33,359 nt of DNA from the NCBI RefSeq assembly GCF_001280005.1, contig NZ_LGDW01000486.1:1-33359 (forward strand), in the 5' to 3' direction. The stretch is from Streptomyces sp. NRRL WC-3618 (GTDB lineage Bacteria; Actinomycetota; Actinomycetes; Streptomycetales; Streptomycetaceae). Position 1 is the first letter of the stretch. Each line of letters starts with the position of its first letter. The notes under the pieces are model-generated. The model was given only the letters and a program-made list of their open reading frames with translations. It did not search any database and was not told the origin of the DNA. The translations under genes and the position numbers were made by a program. This document shows positions 14,990 to 22,921 of the stretch, in pieces.

Positions 14990-16546
14990 TTACGAGGAGA
15001 AGAGGCGGCGCCAGGTCTCCGGGCCCGGGTAGCCGTCGGCCGCGCCGCCCCGCCAGCCCTGGGCTCGCTGGAACGCCTGCACCGCGCGCCGGTCCGCCTC
15101 GTCCCAGCGCGGGTCGGGCCGCTCCGGGTAGTAACGGCCGAACCCCTTCGTCACCAGCTGTTCTCCGAGCTGGGTGACGTACGGGTTGCTGGCGCCCGGC
15201 CGGAACAGGCCCCGCCCGGGGAACGTGGGGACCACTGTCCCGGCGGAGGGCGGGCCGGCCGCGCCGGGGGCTGGGGAACCGGGGAGTGTGGACGGGGGCG
15301 ATCCCGTAGGTGTTTCCGGGTCGGTTCCGGGGGCCGTCACCGGGTCGGTTCCGGGGGCCGTCACCGGGTCGGTTCCAGGGGCCGTCACCGGGTCGGTTCC
15401 GGGGGGCGTCTGTGGCGTCGCCCCTGCCGGGTCGCCCTCGATGTCCCGGCCCGTTCCGCTCACCAGCAGCGCCCAGGTGCGCGGCCCCGGCAGTCCGTCC
15501 GCCGACGCGCCCGTCCAGCCCTGGGCCCGCTGGAACGCCCGCGTCGCCCTGCGGTCCGCGTCCGACCAGCGGGGGCCAGGACCCTCGGTGTAGTAGCGGG
15601 CGGCGCCGCGCTCCACGAGCATCCGGCCGAGCAGGGTGACGTATCTGTTGTTGGCGCCCGGACCGAAGTACATCCGGCCGGGAAAGGGGACCGCCCCGTC
15701 CGGGGAGGCGCCGGGGGCCGCGCCCGTCGTACCGTCCGGGCCCTCCGTACCGCCGGGGCCGTCCGTGCCCCCGTTGCCGTCCGGATCGTCGGGTTCCGAG
15801 GTGCCGCCCGTGTTCGCGGCGAGTCCCTTGTAGCGGTAGGCCTGATAGTGGTCCGAGTGGCTCCAGTAAGCGAACGGGGTGGCCTGCCTGCGAGCGTGCG
15901 GGCGGGTCTCCTCGTAGGCGATGTAATAGGTGTGCGTGTAGTCCGTCCAGCCGCCGAAAATGACGACGTGCGAGCCCTTCTCCGCGTTCGACGGATTGTG
16001 GAAAAGAAGAATGTCGCCGGGTTGCAGATCCTCCTTGGGAATCCGTACGCCGTACTTGTCGAGGCTGCCCGTCCATTCGTTCCCGGCGAGGTTCCAGGCC
16101 ATGGAGACGAAGCCCGAACAGTCCTGCCGGTAACCGTCTCCCCAGTACCCGCTCATGCTGTACGGCACCCGTGCCGCGACCCAGGTCCTGGCCCGGTTGA
16201 CGATCTCCGCCCGGGTGGTCGCCCGGAGCTTGGCCGCCGCCGGTTTCCCGGCCGGACCGTGCAGCGGCGTCTTGCCGCCCTGCGGGGTGTCGGGCTCGTC
16301 ACCTGCGGGTACGCCCGGACGGTGGGGCGCCTGCGGGGCGGCCGCGGCCGGCAGGGCGTGTCCGGCGGCGAGGACGGTGGAGGCCGCGGCGGCGACGACG
16401 AGGGTGCGCCGGACCGCCGTACGGGCGGGACCCGGACCACTTCCCGACACCGGTCCGGAATAGGGTGCGGCCCTTCGCCCGTGAACGCATCCGGGGCATT
16501 CGCAGTCACTCGCGGGATCGAATTCCTCGAATACCGGAGTCGCCAT
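14990..16546 (-). CDS. NlpC/P60 cell-wall endopeptidase with two C-terminal binding repeats
   Basis: A 518-residue secreted or membrane-anchored protein. A Cys-containing N-terminus (SDCECPGCVHGRR) is followed by a hydrophobic signal/anchor at about residues 45-70. The NlpC/P60-type domain has nucleophile Cys in RQDCSGFVSMAWN and catalytic His in GSHVVIFGG. Two homologous modules follow in the C-terminal half, each with F-x-G-R-x-x-F-x-P-G-A-x-N-x-Y-V-T and DRRA...AFQRAQGW, a peptidoglycan-binding-like repeat. The linker between them contains four copies of an eight-residue PGTDPVTA-type unit. The ATG at 16546 has GAGGGGA upstream. Expected role: cleaving peptide cross-links, possibly to open the wall for the glycan made by the adjacent Csl genes. 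Confidence 0.87.
   Translation of the reverse strand: MATPVFEEFDPASDCECPGCVHGRRAAPYSGPVSGSGPGPARTAVRRTLVVAAAASTVLAAGHALPAAAAPQAPHRPGVPAGDEPDTPQGGKTPLHGPAGKPAAAKLRATTRAEIVNRARTWVAARVPYSMSGYWGDGYRQDCSGFVSMAWNLAGNEWTGSLDKYGVRIPKEDLQPGDILLFHNPSNAEKGSHVVIFGGWTDYTHTYYIAYEETRPHARRQATPFAYWSHSDHYQAYRYKGLAANTGGTSEPDDPDGNGGTDGPGGTEGPDGTTGAAPGASPDGAVPFPGRMYFGPGANNRYVTLLGRMLVERGAARYYTEGPGPRWSDADRRATRAFQRAQGWTGASADGLPGPRTWALLVSGTGRDIEGDPAGATPQTPPGTDPVTAPGTDPVTAPGTDPVTAPGTDPETPTGSPPSTLPGSPAPGAAGPPSAGTVVPTFPGRGLFRPGASNPYVTQLGEQLVTKGFGRYYPERPDPRWDEADRRAVQAFQRAQGWRGGAADGYPGPETWRRLFSS
15318..15413. repeat. Four 24-bp tandem repeats inside the NlpC/P60 gene
   Basis: Four head-to-tail 24-bp units beginning GGGTCGGTTCC; the last one has diverged. 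They encode the TDPVTAPG linker between the two C-terminal modules. The in-frame unit length means copy number can change without breaking the gene. Confidence 0.85.
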
Positions 16547-16678
16547 ACGATTCCCCTCACTCTCCGGGCGATGACTCACGCGCTTCTCCACGACCGCAGT
16601 TTCTCAACTGTCACCCGCTGTCGCATGTTGACGGTCCGAATGATGTACAGCTCGGCGTGCGGCCGGCGCGACACTCCG

Positions 16679-16692
16679 GTGGTCCGGACCAC
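16679..16692. promoter_or_regulatory. Palindrome resembling a DasR site between NlpC/P60 and tRNA-Lys copy 2
   Basis: GTGGTCCGGACCAC is a perfect 14-bp palindrome sharing the TGGTC...GACCA frame of DasR sites but with CCGG at the centre. It lies 133 bp before the NlpC/P60 ATG and 36 bp before the tRNA. Weak as an operator call because such GC palindromes arise easily here. Confidence 0.3.
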
Positions 16693-16727
16693 GCGCCGGT
16701 GTCGGGTAGAGTTGTCGACGTCACCAC

Positions 16728-16801
16728 GCGCCGCTAGCTCAGTTGGTTAGAGCAGCTGACTCTTAATCAGCGGGTCCGGGGTTCGAGTCCCTGGCGGCGC
16801 A
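16728..16801 (+). tRNA. tRNA-Lys (anticodon CUU), copy 2
   Basis: A 74-nt cloverleaf identical over its full length to the copy at 8895-8968, with CUU anticodon, perfect acceptor stem and A discriminator; CCA is not encoded. A TAGAGT element at 16707-16712 is a plausible -10 for it. A terminator follows at 16813-16840. Confidence 0.97.
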
Positions 16802-16812
16802 CAGACACACAG

Positions 16813-16840
16813 CAGGCCCTCCGTTCACGCGGGGGGCCTG
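16813..16840 (+). terminator. Terminator after tRNA-Lys copy 2
   Basis: CAGGCCCTCCG and CGGGGGGCCTG form an 11-bp stem with one U-G pair around a TTCACG loop, 11 nt after the tRNA. The following TTCG is only a weak T-run. Confidence 0.65.
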
Positions 16841-17292
16841 TTCGCGTCTGTACACCCTGCGCGAAGACCGCCAAGGTTTCTTCGGACATCCAGGGAGACA
16901 ATTCGTAAGCACTGCGGCACCATCCGCACACAAGTGGTCGCAGTCACACCAATCGGGCTCAACAGCCGTCACAATGGGCGCGTATGACCGGTAAACACCG
17001 TGTTTCGCGTCTTGCGATCATGCTGAACGGCGTAGAACCCTGGGCTGCAAGATGCGGCGAATACGCGGCACTTGGGGGTGGGACCGGTTGCGCTGACACG
17101 GGGATGGGGCCTCGTTCATGAACCGATGCCGAGGGGGGCATCATGCAACCGGAAGGGCACTCTCCCATGTCTATAGAGTGTGGATGACGTGGGGGCTGCG
17201 GTCCTTTAGATGCGTTTGCGCAGGCCAAGGGGGGCCTCGCGGACGTAAGGAACCGAGAAACACGCGGTGACATGCGTGTGGGGGGATGACTC
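16841..17292 (+). promoter_or_regulatory. Long cslA upstream region with candidate promoter and hairpins
   Basis: About 450 bp without a credible gene. A candidate promoter is CTTGCG (17011-17016), a 16-nt gap and TAGAAC (17033-17038), which would leave a leader of about 250 nt. TATAGA at 17172-17177 is an alternative -10. Within the leader are the palindrome GTTCATGAAC (17115-17124), a GATGCC/GGCATC hairpin (17125-17142), an AGGCC/GGCCT hairpin with an AAGGGG loop near 17220-17236, and an ACACGC/GCGTGT pair just before the ribosome site. No riboswitch class was recognised. Confidence 0.4.
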
Positions 17293-19338
17293 ATGACGTC
17301 GACGCCGACGGGCGCCCGGCATAACTTCGACGCATCACAAACGGCCCAGTTCAGGGTGCCGTCAAACCGGACCGGCGGTTTCCGCCGGATAAAGAAGAGC
17401 CTGCCGAAGTACGACTACGAGCACTACAGCCGGCTGGCCGGACCCCTCACCCAGCCCGACCCGACCAAGCCGTACACGGTCAAGTACCGGTCTCTGCTCT
17501 CGCAGGAGCCGCACCGCGTCCGAGCCGCGCTGATGCTGGGCGCCGCTCCGCTGCTCTCCGTCGTCCTGCTCGTCTGGCTGCTCCAGCCCTCGCACTGGAC
17601 GCACCGCGACTACCCGACCTACGACTTCCTGCCGGCGCTCGACATCGTGATGCTCGTCGCGATCGGTCTGATCGAGCTCTTCCGCTGCCTGAACGTGCTG
17701 TCGAACGCGCACGCCACCCTGGTCGCCCGCGACCCGATCCCGGTGGTGCCCGAGACCGGCACGAGAGTCGCCTTCCTCACCTCCTTCGTGCCCGGCAAGG
17801 AGCCGCTGGAGATGGTGACGAAGACGCTCGAAGCCGCGGTGCGGATCCGGCACCGCGGCCTCATGCATGTCTGGCTGCTGGACGAGGGCGACGACCCCGC
17901 GGTGAAGGCGGTCTGCGAGCGCCTGGGCGTGCACCACTTCTCCCGCAAGGGCGTCGCGAAGTGGAACCAGCCCACGGGCCCGCACCGCGCCAAGACCAAG
18001 CACGGCAACTACAACGCCTGGCTCGACGCGCACGGCGACAACTACGACTTCTTCGCCTCCGTCGACACCGACCACGTACCGCTGCCCAACTACCTGGAGC
18101 GGATGCTCGGCTTCTTCCGGGACCCGAACATCGGCTTCGTCATCGGCCCGCAGGTCTACGGGAACTACGACAACTTCGTCACCAAGGCCGCCGAGTCGCA
18201 GCAGTTCCTCTTCCACGCCCTGATCCAGCGGGCCGGCAACCGCTACGGCTCGCCGATGTTCGTGGGGACCAGCAACGCCGTACGCATCAGCGCGCTGAAG
18301 CAGATCGGCGGGCTGTACGACTCGATCACCGAGGACATGGCGACCGGCTTCGAGATCCACCGCCACAAGAATCCGGCGACGGGCAGGAAGTGGCGCTCGG
18401 TCTACACGCCGGACGTCCTCGCGGTCGGTGAGGGGCCCAGCGCCTGGACGGACTTCTTCACGCAGCAGATGCGCTGGTCGCGGGGGACGTACGAGACGAT
18501 CCTCAAGCAGTACTGGAAGGGCTGGTACTCGCTGCCGCCGAGCAAGCTCTTCAACTACACGATGATGATCATCTTCTATCCGATGTCCGCCCTCAACTGG
18601 ATCCTTGCGGCGCTGAGCTGCATGCTCTTCCTGGGCCTGGGCGCCTCGGGTGTGAACATCGACCCCACCGTGTGGCTGATGCTCTACGGCAACGCCTCGG
18701 CGCTGCAGATCGGCCTGTACATCTGGAACCGCCGGCACAACGTCTCCCCGCACGAGCCGGAGGGCTCGGGCGGTGTGGCGGGCATGGTGATGTCGGCGCT
18801 GTCGGCGCCGCTCTACGCGAAGGCCCTGATCGACGCCGCGCTGCGGCGCAAGAGCAAGTTCGTGGTCACGCCCAAGGGCGACTCGGCGAGCCCGGACCGC
18901 TGGTTCGGGACGTTCCGGTACCACTGGTACTTCATCCTGATCTTCGGCGGCTCGATCGTGGCGGGCTTCGTCCTGGGGCACTCGCACCCCGCGATGATCA
19001 TCTGGGCGACGTTCGCCACGGCGATCACCGCTACGCCGATCGTCGTCTGGCGCCTGATGCTGCGCCAGGAGAAGAAGAAGCTCGCCGCAGGCCCGGCCAA
19101 CGAGCCGCAGGACGCCGTGCCCGCGCCGTACCCGACGGTGCCGGCCCAGCCGACGTCACACACGCCACACGCCCCGCACGCATCGCACGCCCCTCACGCC
19201 CCCCGCTCCACCCATGCGCCGCAGCACAAGCCCCAGTGGGCCGCATCGGGCGGGACGGGCGAGGGCAGCGTAGGGAGCGGGGGCAGCGACCAGACCATGC
19301 AGATTGCCCTTGGTGGACTTGGGGGACGTAAGGAATGA
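17293..19338 (+). CDS. cslA: CslA, cellulose-synthase-like GT2 membrane glycosyltransferase
   Basis: A 681-residue processive family-2 glycosyltransferase that makes the beta-glycan deposited at Streptomyces hyphal tips. Two membrane helices at about residues 78-98 and 115-135 precede the cytoplasmic catalytic domain. It contains LLDEGDD (195-201), VDTDH (257-261, the DxD), TED (346-348, catalytic base) and QQMRW (391-395). Further membrane helices lie at about 420-590. It has no PilZ domain. Residues 622-645 are a His/Pro/Ala repeat with seven histidines. The start has GGGGGG upstream. Its stop overlaps the glxA start as ATGA, coupling synthase and oxidase. Established for the family: loss blocks tip glycan and aerial growth. 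Confidence 0.93.
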   Translation: MTSTPTGARHNFDASQTAQFRVPSNRTGGFRRIKKSLPKYDYEHYSRLAGPLTQPDPTKPYTVKYRSLLSQEPHRVRAALMLGAAPLLSVVLLVWLLQPSHWTHRDYPTYDFLPALDIVMLVAIGLIELFRCLNVLSNAHATLVARDPIPVVPETGTRVAFLTSFVPGKEPLEMVTKTLEAAVRIRHRGLMHVWLLDEGDDPAVKAVCERLGVHHFSRKGVAKWNQPTGPHRAKTKHGNYNAWLDAHGDNYDFFASVDTDHVPLPNYLERMLGFFRDPNIGFVIGPQVYGNYDNFVTKAAESQQFLFHALIQRAGNRYGSPMFVGTSNAVRISALKQIGGLYDSITEDMATGFEIHRHKNPATGRKWRSVYTPDVLAVGEGPSAWTDFFTQQMRWSRGTYETILKQYWKGWYSLPPSKLFNYTMMIIFYPMSALNWILAALSCMLFLGLGASGVNIDPTVWLMLYGNASALQIGLYIWNRRHNVSPHEPEGSGGVAGMVMSALSAPLYAKALIDAALRRKSKFVVTPKGDSASPDRWFGTFRYHWYFILIFGGSIVAGFVLGHSHPAMIIWATFATAITATPIVVWRLMLRQEKKKLAAGPANEPQDAVPAPYPTVPAQPTSHTPHAPHASHAPHAPRSTHAPQHKPQWAASGGTGEGSVGSGGSDQTMQIALGGLGGRKE

Positions 19339-21272
19339 CAGACCATGCAGGCCGCCGCCGCGCCCGTCGTCTCGCGATAGGCACGGCGGTGGTCCTCGCG
19401 TTGGCGGGGATGAACGGGCCGTGGGTGTATCGGTTCAGTACCGAGAAGTACCACGAGTACAAGATCAACAGACCGGAGTACAAGGCCGACAACGGTAAGT
19501 GGGAGGTGGTGAACTTCCCGGAGAAGTACCGGCAGAACACCATCCACGCGGCCCTGTTGCACACCGGCAAGGTGCTGCTCGTCGCGGGCTCCGGCAACAA
19601 CGCGGACAACTTCGACGCGAAGAAGTTCGACACGCGTATCTGGGACCCGGTGCTGGGCACGATCAAGAAGATCCCGACGCCCGCCGACCTGTTCTGCACC
19701 GGCCACACGCAGCTCTCCAACGGCAACCTGCTGATCGCGGGCGGCACGAAGCGGTACGAGAAGCTGAAGGGTGACGTCACCAAGGCGGGCGGCCTGATGG
19801 TCGTCCACAACGAGAACCCGGACAAGCCGATCACCCTGCCCGCGGGCACGAAGTTCACCGGCAAGGAGAACGGCAAGACGTTCGTGTCGAAGGACCCGGT
19901 CGTCGTGGAGCGCGCGACGAAGGTCTTCGACAAGGCGACGGGCACGTTCCTGCGCAACGACCCGGGTCTCGGCCGGATCTACGTCGAGGCGCAGAAGAAG
20001 GGCGCCAAGTACGAGACCGGTACGCAGGACAACTATCGCGTGCAGGGCCTGTCGGGCGCCGACGCCCGCAACACGTACGGCATCGCCGAGAAGATCGCCC
20101 TGGACAAGAAGGACTTCCAGGGCATCCGGGACGCCTACGAGTTCGACCCGGTCGCCGAGAAGTACATCAAGGTCGACCCGATGAACGAGGCCCGCTGGTA
20201 CCCGACGCTCACCACCATGTCGGACGGCAGGATCCTGAGCCTCTCCGGCCTGGACGAGATCGGCCAGCTGGTGCCGGGCAAGAACGAGCTGTACGACCCG
20301 AAGACCAAGAAGTGGACGTACACGACGCATACGCGCCAGTTCCCGACGTACCCGGCGATCTCCCTGATGCAGAACGGCGACATGTTCTACTCGGGCGCGA
20401 ACGCGGGGTACGGACCCGACAACGTCGGCCGTGACCCGGGCATCTGGAACGTGGCGACGGACAAGTTCACCAAGCTGAAGGGGCTGAGCGACCCCAAGCT
20501 GCTGGAGACCGCCGGCACGGTACTGCTGCCGCCGGCTCAGGACGAGAAGTACATGGTGATCGGCGGGGGCGGGGTCGGCGAGTCGAAGCTCTCCAGCAGG
20601 AAGACCCGCGTGATCGATCTCCTGGCGGCCAACCCGAGGTTCACGGACGGCCCGTCGCTGGAGAAGGGCACCCGCTACCCGCAGTACTCGATCCTCCCCG
20701 ACGACACGGTGATGATCTCGGGCGGCGCGGAGGACTACCGGGGCCGCGGCGCCTCCAACATCCTCCAGGCACGCATGTACGACGCGAAGACCGGCAAGCT
20801 GAGGAGGGTCGCCGACCCGCTGGTGGGCCGGAACTACCACTCGGGCTCGATCCTGCTGCCCGACGGCCGGATCATGTTCTTCGGCTCGGACTCCCTGTAC
20901 GCGGACAAGGCCGACACCAAGCCCGGCAAGTTCGAACAGCGCATCGAGATCTACACGCCGCCGTACCTGTACCGCGACGCGCGGCCCTCGCTGTCGGGGG
21001 GTCCGCAGACGATCGCCCGGGGTGCGTCGGGCACCTTCAAGTCCCAGCACACGTCCACGATCAAGACGGCGCGCCTGATCCGCCCGAGCGCCTCGACGCA
21101 CGTCACGGACGTCGACCAGCGCTCCATCGCCCTGGACCTGAAGAAGACGAAGGACACCCTCACGGTGACGGTCCCGAAGAACCGGAACCTGGTGGAGTCG
21201 GGCTGGTACATGCTGTTCGTGACGGACGATCAGGGGACACCCAGCAAGGCACAGTGGGTCAAGGTGCCTTGA
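19335..21272 (+). CDS. glxA: GlxA, copper radical oxidase (galactose/glyoxal oxidase family)
   Basis: A 645-residue membrane-tethered extracytoplasmic oxidase acting on the CslA glycan. An RRR-led hydrophobic segment (residues 11-30) anchors or exports it. The mono-copper radical site is complete: Cys121 (LFCTGHTQ) for the thioether link to Tyr289, stacking Trp288 (RWYPT), Tyr501-His502 (RNYHSG) and His589 (ASTHVTD). Cys121, Trp288 and Tyr289 fall at the numbering I recall for S. lividans GlxA. Kelch-like repeats form the propeller and a C-terminal immunoglobulin-like domain follows (from about residue 543). The start overlaps the cslA stop. GlxA maturation is known to depend on copper delivery. 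Confidence 0.95.
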   Translation: MTDHAGRRRARRLAIGTAVVLALAGMNGPWVYRFSTEKYHEYKINRPEYKADNGKWEVVNFPEKYRQNTIHAALLHTGKVLLVAGSGNNADNFDAKKFDTRIWDPVLGTIKKIPTPADLFCTGHTQLSNGNLLIAGGTKRYEKLKGDVTKAGGLMVVHNENPDKPITLPAGTKFTGKENGKTFVSKDPVVVERATKVFDKATGTFLRNDPGLGRIYVEAQKKGAKYETGTQDNYRVQGLSGADARNTYGIAEKIALDKKDFQGIRDAYEFDPVAEKYIKVDPMNEARWYPTLTTMSDGRILSLSGLDEIGQLVPGKNELYDPKTKKWTYTTHTRQFPTYPAISLMQNGDMFYSGANAGYGPDNVGRDPGIWNVATDKFTKLKGLSDPKLLETAGTVLLPPAQDEKYMVIGGGGVGESKLSSRKTRVIDLLAANPRFTDGPSLEKGTRYPQYSILPDDTVMISGGAEDYRGRGASNILQARMYDAKTGKLRRVADPLVGRNYHSGSILLPDGRIMFFGSDSLYADKADTKPGKFEQRIEIYTPPYLYRDARPSLSGGPQTIARGASGTFKSQHTSTIKTARLIRPSASTHVTDVDQRSIALDLKKTKDTLTVTVPKNRNLVESGWYMLFVTDDQGTPSKAQWVKVP

Positions 21273-21279
21273 TGAGCTG

Positions 21280-21330
21280 AAACGGCAGAGCGGGGCGCCC
21301 TCCTGAGGAGGGCGCCCCGCTCTGCCGTTT
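21280..21330. terminator. Perfect 51-bp inverted repeat, bidirectional terminator
   Basis: A perfect palindrome centred on 21305 with 25-bp arms, running from AAACGGCAGAGC to GCTCTGCCGTTT. A's at the left and T's at the right let it act for both glxA (rightward) and the GH6 gene (leftward). It abuts a dispersed repeat that begins at about 21328. Confidence 0.9.
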
Positions 21331-21379
21331 CAGGGGCGCGGGGAACTGCGCGACAAGCCACGACCGACCCGCAGCCGAC
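21328..21379 (+). repeat. Dispersed Streptomyces intergenic repeat, copy A
   Basis: The segment beginning TTTCAGGGGCGCGGGGAACT and continuing GCGCGACAAGCC...GACCCGCAGCC is closely matched at 31142-31195. I recall this family as widely scattered between genes in Streptomyces genomes. It sits between the convergent glxA and GH6 genes. Confidence 0.75.
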
Positions 21380-21406
21380 ACAGCACAGAACCCGCCACCC
21401 CCTTGG

Positions 21407-22435
21407 TCACCCACTGCTCTTCGCGAGCTGCAACGCATAAGACGCCCACCACTCCCCCGCCTTGGGCCCCCCCTTGCACTCCCCGTCGGACTCCCCGGGT
21501 CGCTTGACCCAGAGGTAGGCGTCGACGAGCGGGTCCGCCGTCTTCACGGTCGGCGGCTCCCCGAGCGCCCTCCCGGGAGGGTTGCACCAGTTCTCGTCCG
21601 GCTTGCCGCGCGTGTAGGGGCCGTTGCCGTTGCGGGACGTGTCCACCACGAAGTGCTTGCCGCCCACCTTCGACGACAACTGCTTGCCGTACGCGATGGA
21701 ATCGGCCGTCGAGTAGAAGTTGGACACGTTGACGGAGAACCCGTCCGCCTTCTCGATGTTCGCCCGCCGGAGCGGCTCGAAGATCTGGTCGGGGTGTCCC
21801 CACCCCGCGTTCCCCGCGTCCAGGTACACCTTCGTGTTCTTCAGCGCCGACAGCGTGTCGACCGCGCCGCGCAGCAGGTCGTACCGCTCCTCGTGGAACG
21901 CGGCCTGGGTGCAGCCGTCCACGACGTGGAGGATGGCGTCCGGTTCCAGGATCACCGTGGCCGCGCGGTCACCGATGCCTCTGGCGACGGCGTCGATCCA
22001 GGCGCGGTAGCTGTCGCCGTCGGCGGCGCCTCCGCTGGAGTACTGGCCGCAGTCGCGGTGCGGGATGTTGTAGAGGACGAGGAGGGCTGCGCGGTCCGCC
22101 TTCTGCGCGGCCTCCGTGAAGCCGCGGGCCTCCGCCTCGGGGTTCTCCGGGCTGATCCACTCGCCGGTCGGCTGTTCGGCGATCTTCCGGATCTGCTCGG
22201 CGTCCGTCGTCTTGTCGCTCTTGACGTACGCGGCGACCTGTTCCGCCGCGTTGCCGTCGGGGTTGACCCAGAACGGGTTGGTCCCCTTGGGCTGTTGGGT
22301 GATTCTGGCGTCCGCCCCCTTGGCCGGGTCGTCGCCGTCCCCCTTGCCGGAGGAGGAACAACCGGTGAGCAGCAGTGCCGCCCCCAGCACCGCCGCGGAC
22401 GCCCTCCCCCAGGGCGCCCCCTTACTGCCGAACAT
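21407..22435 (-). CDS. cslZ: GH6 glycoside hydrolase lipoprotein (CslZ-like)
   Basis: A 342-residue hydrolase of family 6, which cuts beta-1,4-glucan with inversion. The lipobox LLLTGC places the lipid-bearing Cys26, so it is tethered outside the membrane. Active-site residues are Asp128 (PHRDCGQYS), catalytic acid Asp166 (ILEPDAI) and Asp317 in WVKRPGESDG. It lacks a cellulose-binding module. The start at 22435 has GAGGGGGAG upstream; an in-frame ATG at 22456 is less likely. It converges on glxA across a 51-bp inverted repeat. In the Csl system a GH6 partner is thought to trim or release the nascent glycan. It is on the opposite strand, so it is not in the cslA-glxA transcript here. Confidence 0.9.
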   Translation of the reverse strand: MFGSKGAPWGRASAAVLGAALLLTGCSSSGKGDGDDPAKGADARITQQPKGTNPFWVNPDGNAAEQVAAYVKSDKTTDAEQIRKIAEQPTGEWISPENPEAEARGFTEAAQKADRAALLVLYNIPHRDCGQYSSGGAADGDSYRAWIDAVARGIGDRAATVILEPDAILHVVDGCTQAAFHEERYDLLRGAVDTLSALKNTKVYLDAGNAGWGHPDQIFEPLRRANIEKADGFSVNVSNFYSTADSIAYGKQLSSKVGGKHFVVDTSRNGNGPYTRGKPDENWCNPPGRALGEPPTVKTADPLVDAYLWVKRPGESDGECKGGPKAGEWWASYALQLAKSSG

Positions 22436-22921
22436 CGAACTCCCCCTCGGGTGCACTGTCCTGGCCCCCCTGGATGCAGTGGCGTAAGCCTCAATCCTGA
22501 CATAGGTGGACGGGTGGCCACGAGGTCGCCCGCGCCTTGTCGGTCAGCTGTTACAGCGTGTTCGGGCAGGGTGCCGGCGCTGCTCAGGGGCTGCGCGGCG
22601 GGGCCTGAGCAGCGTCGGGGGAACAGGTCGTAGAACTATCTACTACCTGCGTGGATAACTCAGAGCCACTGGACGAGGACTTGGCGTCAATGCCCTCTAG
22701 GCCTGGACGCACATCCGTTCTACAGTCGTCCCAGACGGCCCCAGGCCTGGGCCAATAGTTCACCGTCCGCGTTTTTCGGGGGCGGGCCCAGAACCTCCCG
22801 CGCCGGTCGCCGGGTTACTCCCGCAACCCGAGCGCGCGCGGTCGAGGACCAGCCCGGTCGACGGCTCTTGGGGGGGAAAAGCGGGTCGTCGGCCGGGCAG
22901 GGTGGAGAGCGCGGGCCGGGT
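22436..22921. promoter_or_regulatory. Intergenic region with a 26-bp palindrome upstream of the GH6 gene
   Basis: About 490 bp without a credible gene. The notable element is CAGGT-N-GTAG-N6-CTAC-N-ACCTG at 22624-22649, symmetrical apart from one central-flank pair. TAGATA on its minus strand could be a -10 for the leftward GH6 gene about 190 bp away. Further right are AGGCCTGG-type repeats near 22697 and 22745. No RNA gene was recognised. Confidence 0.45.

Noticed and set aside
15318..15413. CRISPR-like array
   Set aside because: Units are contiguous without spacers and lie inside a coding sequence, so this is a coding tandem repeat.
8895..16801. Integrative element bounded by the two tRNA-Lys genes
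   Set aside because: Both tRNAs are complete, no integrase, excisionase or replication gene is present, and most enclosed genes are ordinary chromosomal ones.
16763..16972. 69-aa leftward open frame ending CAARDSNPGPAD
   Set aside because: The tail is the classic translation of the antisense strand of a tRNA (here tRNA-Lys copy 2); it is not a gene.
16841..17292. c-di-AMP (ydaO) or c-di-GMP riboswitch before cslA
   Set aside because: Hairpins are present, but I could not match the conserved core of either class.
19194..21101. 635-aa leftward open frame opposite glxA
   Set aside because: Low-complexity Arg/Val/Gly-rich translation mirrored from a strongly supported gene; GC-rich third positions create such shadows.
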